NCBI GenBank assembly: GCA_013286365.1
Contig: JABDFY010000004.1
Span: 1,661 to 65,660, forward strand
DNA length: 64,000 nt
Source of the DNA: Alphaproteobacteria bacterium
GTDB taxonomy: Bacteria; Pseudomonadota; Alphaproteobacteria; UBA9219
Direction of reading: 5' to 3'
Shown: positions 1-9,637 of the stretch, in pieces
Layout of the letters: every line of letters begins with the position of its first letter
Numbering within the stretch: position 1 is the first letter of the stretch
Notes under the pieces: generated by a model
Database searches by the model: none
Told to the model about the DNA's origin: nothing
What the model saw: only the letters and a program-made list of their open reading frames with translations
Made by a program: the position numbers and the translations under genes

Positions 1-2693
1 TCGTAGCCATAGCTGCCGATTTAACGCATACGACGATCCTGAACAGACTAGCTTTAGAGAAAGCGGTATTCTCCGTTCATGACGAGAAGACCGAAAGAGA
101 TTGGGCCGTAAGTATTCCGGTTATTGATTTGGCGCGCACTAAAGATGGGCTGGCTGGGCAAGCTCAAATCGAGGTCACCCAAAAGGACCAGGTCTCACTT
201 CTTCTGGCGCACTACATCTATGACAGAACTACAGCCGTCCACAACCTTACCATTCGTTTTAGCGACATAAACCCTTCTTTTCTGGCTGGCAATATTCCGC
301 AGATTTCGGCTGCGGCGTTGATGGATTTGCCTTTAACTGGCGAGATTTCGCTGATCGTCGATCAGAAAATGAATATTCTTGGCGGCTTATTGCAATTGAT
401 GGGCGGGGCAGGTCAATTGAATGTGCCGACTTTTTGGGATAACCCTCGCCCGATTAAGAGTTTGGCAATGACGTTAAGTTACGACCGTGATTCCAATCAG
501 CTAAAGCTCTCTGACGGCCTAATTGATTTTGATGGACCGACGCTCGGTTTGTCAATCGTGGGGACACCGCCTCCGAAACAAGACACTCCAGCCAACAACG
601 ATCTTGATCTCAATATATCAATGCAAATAAATAATTTGCCGATGGATGTCTACGCACAGATATGGCCAAAGTCGATTATTCCGGATGCACGCGAATGGAT
701 TGCAGCCAATATGTCAAAAGGCGTTTTTACGCATGCCGAAGCCTCACTTAAGGGTGCCTTCAGTTGGAAGGATCTCACAAATATTTCCGTGAATGAAGGC
801 AGCGGTAAAATCATAGCTCAAGGTGCTCAGGTAAAATATATAGAAGGTATGTCGGCTGTGAACGGTGTTAATGCTGAAGCAACTTTCGATCTTACCCAAA
901 TGAACATCAAAATTTCCAGTGGCAATATTGGAGATTTAAAGCTCAATCCTTCGACGATTGTGATGAGTGATCTTGATAAAGACGAGCAGAAGATTGAAAT
1001 ACCACTTGCGATTGTGGGTTCTGTACATGACGTTTTGGCTTTGATTGATCAACCGCCTCTTGGCTATGCCAAGGCTGTTGGTTTAAGGCCAGACGACATT
1101 GATGGTCTTGTCGATGGTACCGTCAATCTTAGTTTTCCACTTTTGAAAACTCTTACGATGAGCGATATAGCTGTGAAAGCCGATGCTAAGCTTTCGGCTT
1201 TGACGTCATCCAAACTTGTTAACGGCATCGATATTTCACAAGGTGTGCTTACACTAGGCCTAGATAAAACTGGCTTTACATTGCAAGGAGTGGCCGCGCT
1301 CAACAAGGTGCCATTACAGATAAACCTGCAAGAGCTATTTAAGGAGACAGAAGGCAAACCCTTCAGGCAAGTGACAATGACAGGCGGTGTTACGGGTGAT
1401 CAATGGCGTGACTTGGGTTTAGATCTTGAGGGCAAAATTACGGGCACAACAAATGTCACCCTTCAGCTTACCCAACCGACGACAACTATGACGCTGTTGA
1501 CGGGAAATTTGGATATGAGAGCCGTCGATTTACAGATAGATCAGTTGAATTGGAAGAAGCCAGCCGATGCCGATGCTGAACTAAAATTTTCTGCTGAAAT
1601 GCCTGATGGTAAGGACATCAATATCAAATCTATCGAACTTACGGGTCCGCAGTCGTCGATCAAGGGACAGGCCGTTCTGACGGCAGATAGCCATAAGATA
1701 GTGAGTGTCGATTTGACACCGGTTATAATCGGACGAACCAATGCCTCACTTCATTTTTCTCAGTCGCGAGAAGAGCAGGGTGATTTAAGTTTTGCCGCTC
1801 AAGGTCTGGCTTTTGATGTTAGCGGATTAAAGGGCGGCAATGATCCTGCCAAAGCAGATCCGCGTCCTAAAAAATACACCATCAAACTAGATAAATTATA
1901 CACCAGCGAAGATGGCTTTATAGCCGAGGCCGAAGGTTATGCCATCCGTGATCAGCAAGGCTGGAGCGAGATATCACTACACGGTCTTGCTAATGGTCAG
2001 CACCAACTAGATATCAGCTTGCTTCCTAAGGACAACCGTCGTGTGTTTTCGATCATGTCGGATGATTTTGGCGCTGCTCTGAAAGGGATGGGTTTCACGG
2101 ACTCGGTTAAGGGCGGTAAGCTGGAAATAACGGGTGAAAGCGTTCCCAATAATCCGCGACTCATCGCTGGTCACGCCAATGTCGGCAGTTTCGAGGTTAA
2201 GGACTTGCCCGTGTTGGCTATGCTACTGAACGCGACATCACCATTTGGTTTTGCCGATCTTCTTAGTGGCAGTGCCAGCTTCAATTATTTGGTTGGCAAG
2301 TTTAAATGGCAGGGCGACACAATTGAATTAGACAATGTCCGCGCCGCCAGTACGGTGGGTATGAATGTCAATGGAAAGGTTGACATGAATACCGCCGCCG
2401 CAGATTTGAATGGAACGTTGGTGCCGTTCAGCCTGGTCAATCGTGTTATAGGAGCCATCCCATTAATCGGTGATGTGATGACCGGCGGTCTGGGCGGGGG
2501 TTTATTGGCTGTATCTTACACAATCAAGGGCACACTTGGAAATCCTGATGTCAATGTAAATCCGGTATCCATTTTAACGCCGGGATTTTTGCGCAATATT
2601 TTTTTTCCGCAAGATGATCAGACTGACGGTTCTTTCGATAAGACACCCAAAACAATTGTAGCGCCGTCCGCCGAGACAAATATCAACAAGTAA
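1..2693 (+). CDS. AsmA/YhdP-like envelope protein (DUF3971), 5' end outside window
   Basis: The reading frame is open back to the first bases of the window, so the start lies upstream and only the last 897 or so codons are seen. The protein is rich in short beta-strand repeats and resembles the DUF3971 plus AsmA-like C-terminal region of the alphaproteobacterial YhdP/AsmA family. The C-terminal 200 residues carry the typical pattern: a region with FEVKDLPVLAMLLNATSPFG, then a GG-rich hydrophobic stretch (IPLIGDVMTGGLGGGLLAVSY), then a GNPDVNVNP motif and a short tail. Members are inner-membrane-anchored periplasmic proteins thought to bridge inner and outer membranes and affect lipid transport; that role here is inferred from the family. 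The N-terminal membrane anchor is not visible. It converges tail-to-tail with tyrS with no gap. Confidence 0.8.
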   Translation, partial: VAIAADLTHTTILNRLALEKAVFSVHDEKTERDWAVSIPVIDLARTKDGLAGQAQIEVTQKDQVSLLLAHYIYDRTTAVHNLTIRFSDINPSFLAGNIPQISAAALMDLPLTGEISLIVDQKMNILGGLLQLMGGAGQLNVPTFWDNPRPIKSLAMTLSYDRDSNQLKLSDGLIDFDGPTLGLSIVGTPPPKQDTPANNDLDLNISMQINNLPMDVYAQIWPKSIIPDAREWIAANMSKGVFTHAEASLKGAFSWKDLTNISVNEGSGKIIAQGAQVKYIEGMSAVNGVNAEATFDLTQMNIKISSGNIGDLKLNPSTIVMSDLDKDEQKIEIPLAIVGSVHDVLALIDQPPLGYAKAVGLRPDDIDGLVDGTVNLSFPLLKTLTMSDIAVKADAKLSALTSSKLVNGIDISQGVLTLGLDKTGFTLQGVAALNKVPLQINLQELFKETEGKPFRQVTMTGGVTGDQWRDLGLDLEGKITGTTNVTLQLTQPTTTMTLLTGNLDMRAVDLQIDQLNWKKPADADAELKFSAEMPDGKDINIKSIELTGPQSSIKGQAVLTADSHKIVSVDLTPVIIGRTNASLHFSQSREEQGDLSFAAQGLAFDVSGLKGGNDPAKADPRPKKYTIKLDKLYTSEDGFIAEAEGYAIRDQQGWSEISLHGLANGQHQLDISLLPKDNRRVFSIMSDDFGAALKGMGFTDSVKGGKLEITGESVPNNPRLIAGHANVGSFEVKDLPVLAMLLNATSPFGFADLLSGSASFNYLVGKFKWQGDTIELDNVRAASTVGMNVNGKVDMNTAAADLNGTLVPFSLVNRVIGAIPLIGDVMTGGLGGGLLAVSYTIKGTLGNPDVNVNPVSILTPGFLRNIFFPQDDQTDGSFDKTPKTIVAPSAETNINK

Positions 2694-3938
2694 TCATTCC
2701 GCTTTAATAAGGGCGTGGCGTTTTTTACCGGCACTGAGGCGAGCCGTGCCACTGGCATCAAGATCGGATGCCTTAATCGTCGCCATTTGTGAGCTAACCG
2801 GTTTATCGTTGAGACGCAGACCACCTTGTTCAATGAGACGCTTAGCTTCCCCCTTTGATGAACTAAAACCTAAGGCAACGACGATATCGATAATACTCAT
2901 CGATTGATGGCGCGGAAGCGTAAATGTGGGTAAGTCGGCGCCTTTACCGCCACCTTCGAAAGTTTCATGAGCGGTGTCGGCCGCTGTTTTCGCCGCGACT
3001 TCGCCGTGGCAAAGTTTTGTTGCCTCAAAAGCTAGTATTTTCTTAGCTTCGTTGATTTCAGCATCACGAAGTTTTTCTAGTTTGGCGATTTCATCAAGTG
3101 GTAAGTCAGTAAAGAGTTTTAGAAAGCGGCCCACATCGGCATCTTCGGTATTACGCCAGAATTGCCAGTAATCATACGGTGAAACACGTTCTGCCTTCAG
3201 CCATATGGCACCAGCAACTGTCTTGCCCATCTTGGCACCTGAGGATGTCGTAATGAGTGGCGTGGTTAACCCATAAAGTTCGGCGTCGCGCACGCGTCGG
3301 CCAAGTTCGACGCCATTTACGATATTACCCCATTGATCTGATCCACCCATTTGCAGAACGCAACCCGTTCGTTTGTTGAGTTCAATAAAATCGTAAGCCT
3401 GTAAAATCATGTAGTTGAATTCAAGAAAGCTGAGTGGTTGTTCGCGTTCTAGGCGCATTTTCACTGAATCAAAACTCAGCATGCGATTAATGGTAAAATG
3501 TTTACCAATATCGCGCAGAAATGGAATATAGGCGAGGTTGTCTAGCCATTCATTATTATTCATTATGACGGCGTCCGACGGCCCGTTTCCAAATGTTAGA
3601 AAATTACCGAATGTCGATTTAATCGTTGCGATGTTGGCATTAATCTTTTCATCGGTAAGAAGTTGGCGCGTTTCATCTTTACCTGAGGGGTCGCCTACTT
3701 TGGTTGTACCACCACCCATCAACACAATTGGTCGATGGCCGGTTTGTTGCAAGTGACGTAAAAGCATTATGCTGACGAGATTTCCGATGTGAAGACTGTC
3801 GGCTGTAGCGTCAAAACCAATATAGGCTGTAAGCGGTTTTTTAACGGCTGCTGTGTCAAGCGCGTTAAGACCTGTACACTGGTGTATGTAACCACGGGTG
3901 GTTAACACATTAAGAAAATCAGACATTAATTTCGTCAT
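2694..3938 (-). CDS. tyrS: Tyrosyl-tRNA synthetase
   Basis: Attaches tyrosine to tRNA-Tyr in the cytoplasm. About 414 residues, normal for the bacterial TyrRS family. The class I signature appears as DSLHIGNL near residue 50, the KMSKS loop as GAKMGKT near residue 230 (a common variant in this family), the tyrosine-site motif as YDFIELN followed by [10 protein letters not shown], and an S4 RNA-binding domain ends the protein (about 345-410). An in-frame GTG lies 9 bases further upstream, but a GGAG element sits 8 bases before the ATG at 3938, so that ATG is preferred; a third ATG follows at 3926. It is divergent from anmK, and the 55-bp gap must hold both promoters. Confidence 0.96.
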   Translation of the reverse strand: MTKLMSDFLNVLTTRGYIHQCTGLNALDTAAVKKPLTAYIGFDATADSLHIGNLVSIMLLRHLQQTGHRPIVLMGGGTTKVGDPSGKDETRQLLTDEKINANIATIKSTFGNFLTFGNGPSDAVIMNNNEWLDNLAYIPFLRDIGKHFTINRMLSFDSVKMRLEREQPLSFLEFNYMILQAYDFIELNKRTGCVLQMGGSDQWGNIVNGVELGRRVRDAELYGLTTPLITTSSGAKMGKTVAGAIWLKAERVSPYDYWQFWRNTEDADVGRFLKLFTDLPLDEIAKLEKLRDAEINEAKKILAFEATKLCHGEVAAKTAADTAHETFEGGGKGADLPTFTLPRHQSMSIIDIVVALGFSSSKGEAKRLIEQGGLRLNDKPVSSQMATIKASDLDASGTARLSAGKKRHALIKAE

Positions 3939-3993
3939 TAACCACACTCCGCGATTTACATTTAGAGGTATTCTAAATTATACTTTGATCCCC

Positions 3994-5139
3994 ATGAAAG
4001 TCCCGTTATTCCGCGCTATAGGCTTGATGAGCGGCACATCAATCGATGGCATCGACGCTGCTTTGTTGGAAACAGACGGGCTGGGCTATGTGCGACCGTT
4101 GGCATTTATGCCTTCCCCTTATGATCCCTCGTTTCGTGTGCGCCTACGTCAATGCCTTGGCAACAAAGAGGGCGTGCATGACCTTGTTGTGGCTGCTTTT
4201 GAACGCGAATTGACCGAACTTCATGCCGATATCGTTCATCAGTTTTTGGAACAAATAAACACGCCGGCTGCATCTATCGATCTGATCGGTTTTCATGGAC
4301 AGACAATCTGGCATCAACCGCGTGAACGAGCAACTATACAAATTGGTGACGGCGATTTACTAGCGCAATTGACGGGTATAACCGTCATCAATGATTTTCG
4401 CTCGGCCGATGTCGAGTTAGGTGGACATGGGGCACCCTTGGTACCGCTTTATCACCGTGCTCTTGCCGCCAAATTGCCAAAGCCGACGGCTATCATCAAT
4501 ATTGGTGGTGTTGCCAATATCACTTGGATTGGTGGCGAAAGTGACAACGAAATTCTCGCCTTTGACCTAGGTCCTGGTAACGCCCTTATCGATGACTGGA
4601 TGTTAACAAATGCAACACAGACCTATGACGAGTACGGCCTTTTGGCGGCTTCAGGGCAAGTCCATACCGAAATTGCCGATCGGTTTTTATCACATGCGTT
4701 CTTTCGCAAAAAACCGCCAAAATCTCTCGATCGCGATATATTTAAAAATCTTATGCCCAAAGAGCTCAATGCCGCAGACGGTGCTGCGACCTTGACCATG
4801 GTCTCGGCGCGCGCGATTGCAAAAGGTTTGCACTATTTACCGGCTAAACCGTGCCATCTTTATATAACGGGTGGCGGTAGGCTCAATAACACGCTGATGA
4901 GTTGGATTGGCGAACTCGCCAATATTCCGGTCAGCCCCGTGGATGATTTGGGCTGGAGTGGCGACGGGTTAGAAGCCGAAGCTTTTGCGTATTTGGCGGT
5001 GCGCTCGAAACTTGGATTACCGCTCAGTGTTCCGGGGACAACAGGCGTGCCGAGGGCCACCACGGGCGGTAAGCTGCATATTCCTGCCGCTCCGCAAATA
5101 AAAAATAAAGGTGCAGACCGTAAAACCGGCTCTGGCTAA
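3994..5139 (+). CDS. anmK: Anhydro-N-acetylmuramic acid kinase
   Basis: Phosphorylates and opens 1,6-anhydro-MurNAc during recycling of the cell wall, giving MurNAc-6-phosphate. The 381-residue length matches the family. The N-terminus shows the diagnostic GLMSGTSIDGIDAA, followed by GFHGQTIWHQP, NDFRSADVELGGHGAPLVP, NIGGVANITW and FDLGPGNALIDDW, then TGGGRLNNTLM near the C-terminus; all belong to the ASKHA-type kinase fold. The frame is open further upstream to 3898, but the ATG at 3994 places the conserved motif at the usual distance from the N-terminus. The last 40 residues are low-complexity. Its stop overlaps the stop of the convergent hydrolase gene by 4 bp. No other recycling enzymes are adjacent. 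Confidence 0.95.
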   Translation: MKVPLFRAIGLMSGTSIDGIDAALLETDGLGYVRPLAFMPSPYDPSFRVRLRQCLGNKEGVHDLVVAAFERELTELHADIVHQFLEQINTPAASIDLIGFHGQTIWHQPRERATIQIGDGDLLAQLTGITVINDFRSADVELGGHGAPLVPLYHRALAAKLPKPTAIINIGGVANITWIGGESDNEILAFDLGPGNALIDDWMLTNATQTYDEYGLLAASGQVHTEIADRFLSHAFFRKKPPKSLDRDIFKNLMPKELNAADGAATLTMVSARAIAKGLHYLPAKPCHLYITGGGRLNNTLMSWIGELANIPVSPVDDLGWSGDGLEAEAFAYLAVRSKLGLPLSVPGTTGVPRATTGGKLHIPAAPQIKNKGADRKTGSG

Positions 5140-5804
5140 CCCGCGAGGGCCAGCGTAACCGGGCGCTGATGCAGCGCGAGATCAAGATAATCCTCGACAT
5201 GGTCCATGACGATATCAAGATGCTCGTTGAAAAAGTGGCTTGCACCAGGGACAATACGGTAATCGATTTTGATGCCGCGTTGATGTGAAAGCTTATGAAC
5301 AAGCTTGGCAACAAAAGGTTCCGGCACGACTTCGTCAACTTCGCCATGAATGATCTGGCCTGAAGATGGGCAAGGTGCCAGAAAGTTGAAGTCAAGCATA
5401 TTGGCGGGCGGTGCTACGGAGATAAACGACTCAATTTCAGGACGTCGCATCAAGAGCTGCATGCCAATCCAAGACCCAAAGGAAAAACCAGCAACCCAAA
5501 CACTGCGTGCGTTAGGGTTAATGCTTTGCAACCAATCAAGAGCGGAAGCCGCATCGCTTAACTCGCCTTCGCCTCTATCGTAAGTGCCTTGGCTGCGGCC
5601 AACGCCGCGGAAGTTGAAGCGGAGGGTCGAAAAATCGCGTTCGGCGAAACAGTTATAAAGGCCATAAACCACCTTATTATTCATCGTCCCGCCATGCTGG
5701 GGATGGGGGTGCAAAATAAGGGCTATTGGGGCCGTTGGGGATTTGCCCGGGCTATATCGACCTTCAAGACGTCCGGCGGGGCCGGCAAAGAGGACTTCAG
5801 GCAT
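5136..5804 (-). CDS. Alpha/beta hydrolase of the COG2945 type
   Basis: A 222-residue alpha/beta hydrolase of the small alphaproteobacterial family in COG2945. Visible elements: LILHPHPQHGGTMNNKVV after the first strand (oxyanion region), the RFNFRGVGRS strand-turn, the nucleophile elbow GFSFGS with serine near residue 107, an acidic residue in GEVDEVVPE, and a terminal PGASHFF histidine, so the Ser-Asp-His set is complete. The substrate is not known for this family; an esterase or thioesterase role is likely but unproven. It is convergent with anmK (4-bp overlap) and divergent from the cysteine desulfurase gene, across a 280-bp intergenic region in which I recognise no RNA gene. Confidence 0.8.
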   Translation of the reverse strand: MPEVLFAGPAGRLEGRYSPGKSPTAPIALILHPHPQHGGTMNNKVVYGLYNCFAERDFSTLRFNFRGVGRSQGTYDRGEGELSDAASALDWLQSINPNARSVWVAGFSFGSWIGMQLLMRRPEIESFISVAPPANMLDFNFLAPCPSSGQIIHGEVDEVVPEPFVAKLVHKLSHQRGIKIDYRIVPGASHFFNEHLDIVMDHVEDYLDLALHQRPVTLALAG

Positions 5805-6084
5805 GTTTTTATCTACCTATTCTGCTGCAAAAATCCCAAAAATGTGCTATGTTAGGGAAATATTAAGTTTTAGCACACGCAGCGGCATACTAGCACAGGG
5901 GAGTAGGGAATCTTCAAGCAACTAATTCAACAAGTTGCGGGAAGGTGTTTGAGAAGTAAGGTTAGCTTAGAAAACGTCTAAAATCGTGAGTAAGAACTGC
6001 TATTTCAGAGTCTTAGCTGAGAGTTAAACCGCTTGGTTTGGTTAAAACATTAATGAAGAAAAGCAAAACACTGGTTTTGATCAC

Positions 6085-7206
6085 ATGATTTACCTTGATT
6101 ACAACGCCACTGCCCCCATGAAGCCCGCCGTGCGTGTCGCTATGCTCGAGGCTATGGAGCGCCATGGCAATCCATCTTCTGTGCATAGATTCGGTCGGAT
6201 TGCCAGGCGTTATGTCGAGGAAGCTCGAGCAGCCGTGGCTGCTCTCGTGGGCGTTAAGCCCGCACAAGTGATTTTTACCAGCGGTGGAACCGAGGCCAAT
6301 AATATCGTGTTTCGCGGCGCAGAGTATGGGAGCTATGTGACTTCTGCCATTGAGCACGATTCTATTTTAGTTCCGACACCTCAAGCTGAGCGGATCCCTG
6401 TCAATGATGATGGCGTTATCGATTTGGCTAAGGCCGAAATCATATTGCAGCAAGCGAAGACAAGTTCAAAATTACTTTCTATCATGCTGGTCAATAATGA
6501 AACAGGCGTCATCCAACCGTTAACAGAGGCTGTCCGCCTTGCTAAGGCAAATAAATACCTTGTTCATTGTGATGCCGTTCAAGCTGCTGGACGCTTACCA
6601 ATAGATTTTGCGAAGTTGGGCGTCGATTTTCTGACGCTCTCCGCACACAAGATTGGCGGACCGCAGGGAGTAGGTGCCTTGGTGGTTGGTGAAAAAACTA
6701 CTTTGCGAGCCCTGCAAAGTGGCGGTGGTCAAGAAATGAACCGCCGCGCCGGGACAGAAAATGTGGCCGGAATTGTCGGTTTTGGTGTTGCCGCTCAACT
6801 GGCTGCAGACGATTTGCGCGAGGTACCAAAACTTTGCGTCTGGCGCGATCGGTTGCAGAACAAATTAAAGCTGATTGCCGGTGATGAAGCCGTCGTACTT
6901 GGTGCCTCAGCACCTCGGGTTGCCAACACCCTTTGTATTGCTATGCGTGGTATCAGTAGTGAAACGCAAGTCATGGCTATGGACTTAGCAGGTATTGCCG
7001 TGAGCGCGGGCTCGGCTTGTTCGAGCGGCAAGGTCAAATCGTCGCACGTATTGCGCACAATGGGTTTTGACGAGACAGTAGCTGGATCGGCCTTACGCCT
7101 TTCGCTTGGTTGGAATACCCAAGGTCAGGATATTGAGCGGTGCATTGATGCCTGGCATGCCCTTTACCAACGTACCCACAATGAGAAACAATCTGCTGCA
7201 GCATGA
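6085..7206 (+). CDS. Cysteine desulfurase (IscS/NifS family)
   Basis: A PLP-dependent enzyme that removes sulfur from cysteine for iron-sulfur cluster or thio-cofactor assembly. The 373 residues begin with MIYLDYNATAP and contain FTSGGTEANN, the conserved HCDAVQAAG strand, the PLP lysine K189 in LSAHKIGGPQG, GGGQEMNRRAGTEN, and the sulfur-accepting cysteine C312 in SAGSACSSGKVKSSHVL; this longer loop is the group I (IscS/NifS) type. The next gene is an HscB-like co-chaperone 7 bp downstream, which points to an ISC role, but iscR, iscU, hscA and fdx are not next to it. Whether it is the main IscS or a second paralogue cannot be settled here, so no symbol is given. Confidence 0.93.
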   Translation: MIYLDYNATAPMKPAVRVAMLEAMERHGNPSSVHRFGRIARRYVEEARAAVAALVGVKPAQVIFTSGGTEANNIVFRGAEYGSYVTSAIEHDSILVPTPQAERIPVNDDGVIDLAKAEIILQQAKTSSKLLSIMLVNNETGVIQPLTEAVRLAKANKYLVHCDAVQAAGRLPIDFAKLGVDFLTLSAHKIGGPQGVGALVVGEKTTLRALQSGGGQEMNRRAGTENVAGIVGFGVAAQLAADDLREVPKLCVWRDRLQNKLKLIAGDEAVVLGASAPRVANTLCIAMRGISSETQVMAMDLAGIAVSAGSACSSGKVKSSHVLRTMGFDETVAGSALRLSLGWNTQGQDIERCIDAWHALYQRTHNEKQSAAA

Positions 7207-7213
7207 GGTTCGG

Positions 7214-7870
7214 ATGTTTAATGTCGTCGGTTTGAATGAGTTTGTCGGTACGGCTAACAGCGAATTACATTGCTGGCTTTGCCAGAAGCCGGTCTCGACC
7301 CGAGCTTTATTCTGTCATCATTGTGGAACTATTCAACCGGTGCGCGATATTGACCATTTTGCTCGCCTTGGCCTTGAACGACGCATTGATATCGATATGG
7401 AATTGCTGGAAAGACAATACGCGGCGCTTGGCCGCACCCTTGATCCGCAGCGGTTTATTATACGTGGCATGGGCGAACGCAGTCATGCGGCCAAACAACT
7501 GGAATCCTTGAATGAGGCTTATGACGTGTTGCGCGAACCTTTGCGTCGTGGCCGGTATTGGTTGACACTACATGAGAAGGAATTTGATGAGGCTAGTGCT
7601 GCAAATCCGGTCGTCACCGAGTTGCGCCACGAGCTTGAAAAAGCAGCCGAACCCTGTCATTGCGATCGCGTGGCACAGAAAGCGGGACAAGCGTTACAAG
7701 AGGGTATCATGGGCTTAATGCAGGCGCTGCGTGGACAAAACTGGCAACAGGCCAATGCAACGTTGGTAGAGCTTGATGGTCTTGAGTCTATATTGGGCGA
7801 CGTTCGCTCGAGGCGAACACAGTTGATGCCAAAGAAAGAAGCTAAGGCCGGCATTTCAGGCGTCGAATAA
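7214..7870 (+). CDS. hscB: HscB-like J-domain co-chaperone with zinc knuckle and altered HPD motif
   Basis: Resembles HscB, the J-protein that delivers the scaffold IscU to the Hsp70 HscA. The 218-residue form starts at the ATG at 7214, with GAGG 5 bases ahead that overlaps the stop of the upstream gene; a longer frame inside the desulfurase gene is unlikely. Two CxxC pairs (C20/C23 in CWLC, C34/C37 in CHHC) form a probable zinc knuckle before the J domain, as in eukaryotic HSC20. The J domain follows (IDHFARLGLERRIDIDMELL) with ESLNEAYDVLREPLRRGRYWL. The C-terminal three-helix bundle is about residues 140-210. The invariant HPD tripeptide that stimulates Hsp70 ATPase is replaced by Asp77-Pro78-Gln79. 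It may be a specialised or reduced co-chaperone. Confidence 0.83.
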   Translation: MFNVVGLNEFVGTANSELHCWLCQKPVSTRALFCHHCGTIQPVRDIDHFARLGLERRIDIDMELLERQYAALGRTLDPQRFIIRGMGERSHAAKQLESLNEAYDVLREPLRRGRYWLTLHEKEFDEASAANPVVTELRHELEKAAEPCHCDRVAQKAGQALQEGIMGLMQALRGQNWQQANATLVELDGLESILGDVRSRRTQLMPKKEAKAGISGVE

Positions 7871-7969
7871 ACTTGGTTATTTCGTCTATAGATATCGTTT
7901 TGTTGCAAAATTTCTCCCCCGCGACCCCGAATTTTGATAGATCTTAAAAAATCTCTGTGAAGGGTTTCC

Positions 7970-9637
7970 ATGGATCATATCCATTTCGCCCAGCTTGGGC
8001 TCGCGCTACTCGAAGGCGTAGGGCTCATTCTGTCACCTTGTATTCTGCCGATCTTGCCCATTATGTTGGCGGCTTCACTTGATGGCGGTAAAGCGCGACC
8101 CCTTGGGATCATTGTTGGCTTCGTTACCTCTTTTACAATATTTGCTCTCGTATCGCGGCAAATCTTGACGTGGCTCAATATCGATCCTGATATAATTCGC
8201 GATGTAGCTCTTGGCCTCCTGGTGGTTTTTGGCGCAACCATGTTGTCAAAAACTTTGTCCGATAAATTACTCGCAAGTACGCAAGGGCTGGCTAATCTGG
8301 GGCAAAGTCTTACCGCGCGGTGGAGCCAAAAAAATGGCTTCTTCAGTGGTGTGGCGATTGGAGCTTTAATCGGTTTTATCTGGACGCCGTGTGCGGGCCC
8401 CATCATGGCTGCGGCACTAATACAGATTATCCAAGCCAAGAATAATTTGGAGGCTAGCTTAACCGTCGTGATGTTCGCCCTTGGTGCAGGCATACCTATG
8501 TTGCTGATTGCTTTTACGGGGAGGAAAATTATAAGCCGCATGAATTTTGTTAAACGGCATAGCTATATTTTTCGACGTGCCTTAGGCGTGATCATCATTG
8601 CTGCGGCTGCCTTGATATATTCCGGCGCCGATATCCAGCTCTTGGCGGCCTCAGGTGGGGCTGAACAGGCTGTTCAGGGGAAAAGCCTTGAAAAACAATT
8701 GGACCAACCTTATCCGGCACCGGAAATTATTGGTATCCAAGATTGGATAAACAGCCAGCCGTTAAAGATTGCCAATCTGCACAACAAAGTCGTACTCATC
8801 GATTTTTGGACCTATTCCTGTATCAATTGTGTGCGGACACTGCCCTATATTAAAGCCTGGGATCAAAAATACCGCCGTAAGGGTTTGGTCATTATCGGTG
8901 TGCACTCTCCTGAATTCGATTTTGAGAAGAAACTTGATAATGTTAAGAAGGCGACAGAAAAATATGGGATCCATTATCCGGTGGCCCTCGACAGCAATCT
9001 TGCTACCTTTAAAAATTTCAACAACCGCTATTGGCCAGCACATTACTTGATCGATAAAAACGGCCAAGTGGTTTACACCCATTTTGGCGAGGGTGACTAT
9101 GACGTGACTGAAAACAATATTCGCGTCTTGCTAGGTTTAGGTCCTGATACTGGCGACATGACGGCCATCCCATCCCCTCCAGATGAGAAAAGTTCCGTAC
9201 AGCAAACGCCCGAAACTTACTTGGGTTATGCGCGTGCCCGTAATTTTTCTGGCGACGCCGTACATGATGAGCGGGCACATTATGATTTTCCGTCGTACTT
9301 ATTGCTTAACAATTGGGCCCTAGATGGCGATTGGCAGATTGGTGCTGAGAATATAGAAGCCGAAAAAGAGCACGCAGCCTTACGGTTAGACTTTCTAGCG
9401 CGCAAAGTATTTATCGTTCTAGGTACGAGGGACGGCAAGCTAGTCAATGTTCATGTTCTACTTAATGGCAAACCGGTGGCCAAAGAAGTCGGTGCTGATG
9501 TCAAGGATAGTATGCTTGCGGTTGATCACGAGGCACTTTATCAGCTCATCGACCTTGGCGGCATGAAAAATGGCATCTTGGAATTACAGGCGGACAAACC
9601 AGGTCTCGAGGCCTATGCCTTCACCTTTGGCGGCTAA
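7970..9637 (+). CDS. DipZ-type CcdA-thioredoxin fusion protein
   Basis: A 555-residue membrane protein for moving reducing power across the inner membrane. Residues 1 to about 220 form a CcdA/DsbD-like membrane domain with the paired cysteines C24 (SPCILP) and C141 (TPCAGP). A periplasmic thioredoxin/TlpA-like domain follows, with the redox pair C284/C287 in WTYSCINC and the downstream strand GLVIIGVHSPEFDFE. The last 150 residues match the beta-rich C-terminal domain seen in mycobacterial and proteobacterial DipZ proteins (thought to resemble a carbohydrate-binding fold). Function in disulfide reduction or cytochrome c maturation is inferred from the family. Its stop overlaps that of the convergent HIT gene by 4 bp. 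Confidence 0.88.
   Translation: MDHIHFAQLGLALLEGVGLILSPCILPILPIMLAASLDGGKARPLGIIVGFVTSFTIFALVSRQILTWLNIDPDIIRDVALGLLVVFGATMLSKTLSDKLLASTQGLANLGQSLTARWSQKNGFFSGVAIGALIGFIWTPCAGPIMAAALIQIIQAKNNLEASLTVVMFALGAGIPMLLIAFTGRKIISRMNFVKRHSYIFRRALGVIIIAAAALIYSGADIQLLAASGGAEQAVQGKSLEKQLDQPYPAPEIIGIQDWINSQPLKIANLHNKVVLIDFWTYSCINCVRTLPYIKAWDQKYRRKGLVIIGVHSPEFDFEKKLDNVKKATEKYGIHYPVALDSNLATFKNFNNRYWPAHYLIDKNGQVVYTHFGEGDYDVTENNIRVLLGLGPDTGDMTAIPSPPDEKSSVQQTPETYLGYARARNFSGDAVHDERAHYDFPSYLLLNNWALDGDWQIGAENIEAEKEHAALRLDFLARKVFIVLGTRDGKLVNVHVLLNGKPVAKEVGADVKDSMLAVDHEALYQLIDLGGMKNGILELQADKPGLEAYAFTFGG

Noticed and set aside
3921-3940. TTAA-N8-TTAA near the tyrS start considered as CtrA box
   Set aside because: The spacing is 8, not 7, and the sequence overlaps the tyrS start codons.
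6029-6055. 14-mer TGGTTTGGTTAAAA shared with 58617-58630
   Set aside because: About 15 such chance 14-mer matches are expected in 64 kb on both strands, and no longer similarity surrounds it.
7106-7213. Longer start of the HscB-like gene inside the desulfurase gene
   Set aside because: It would overlap 101 bp of a conserved coding region, while the ATG at 7214 has a good ribosome site.
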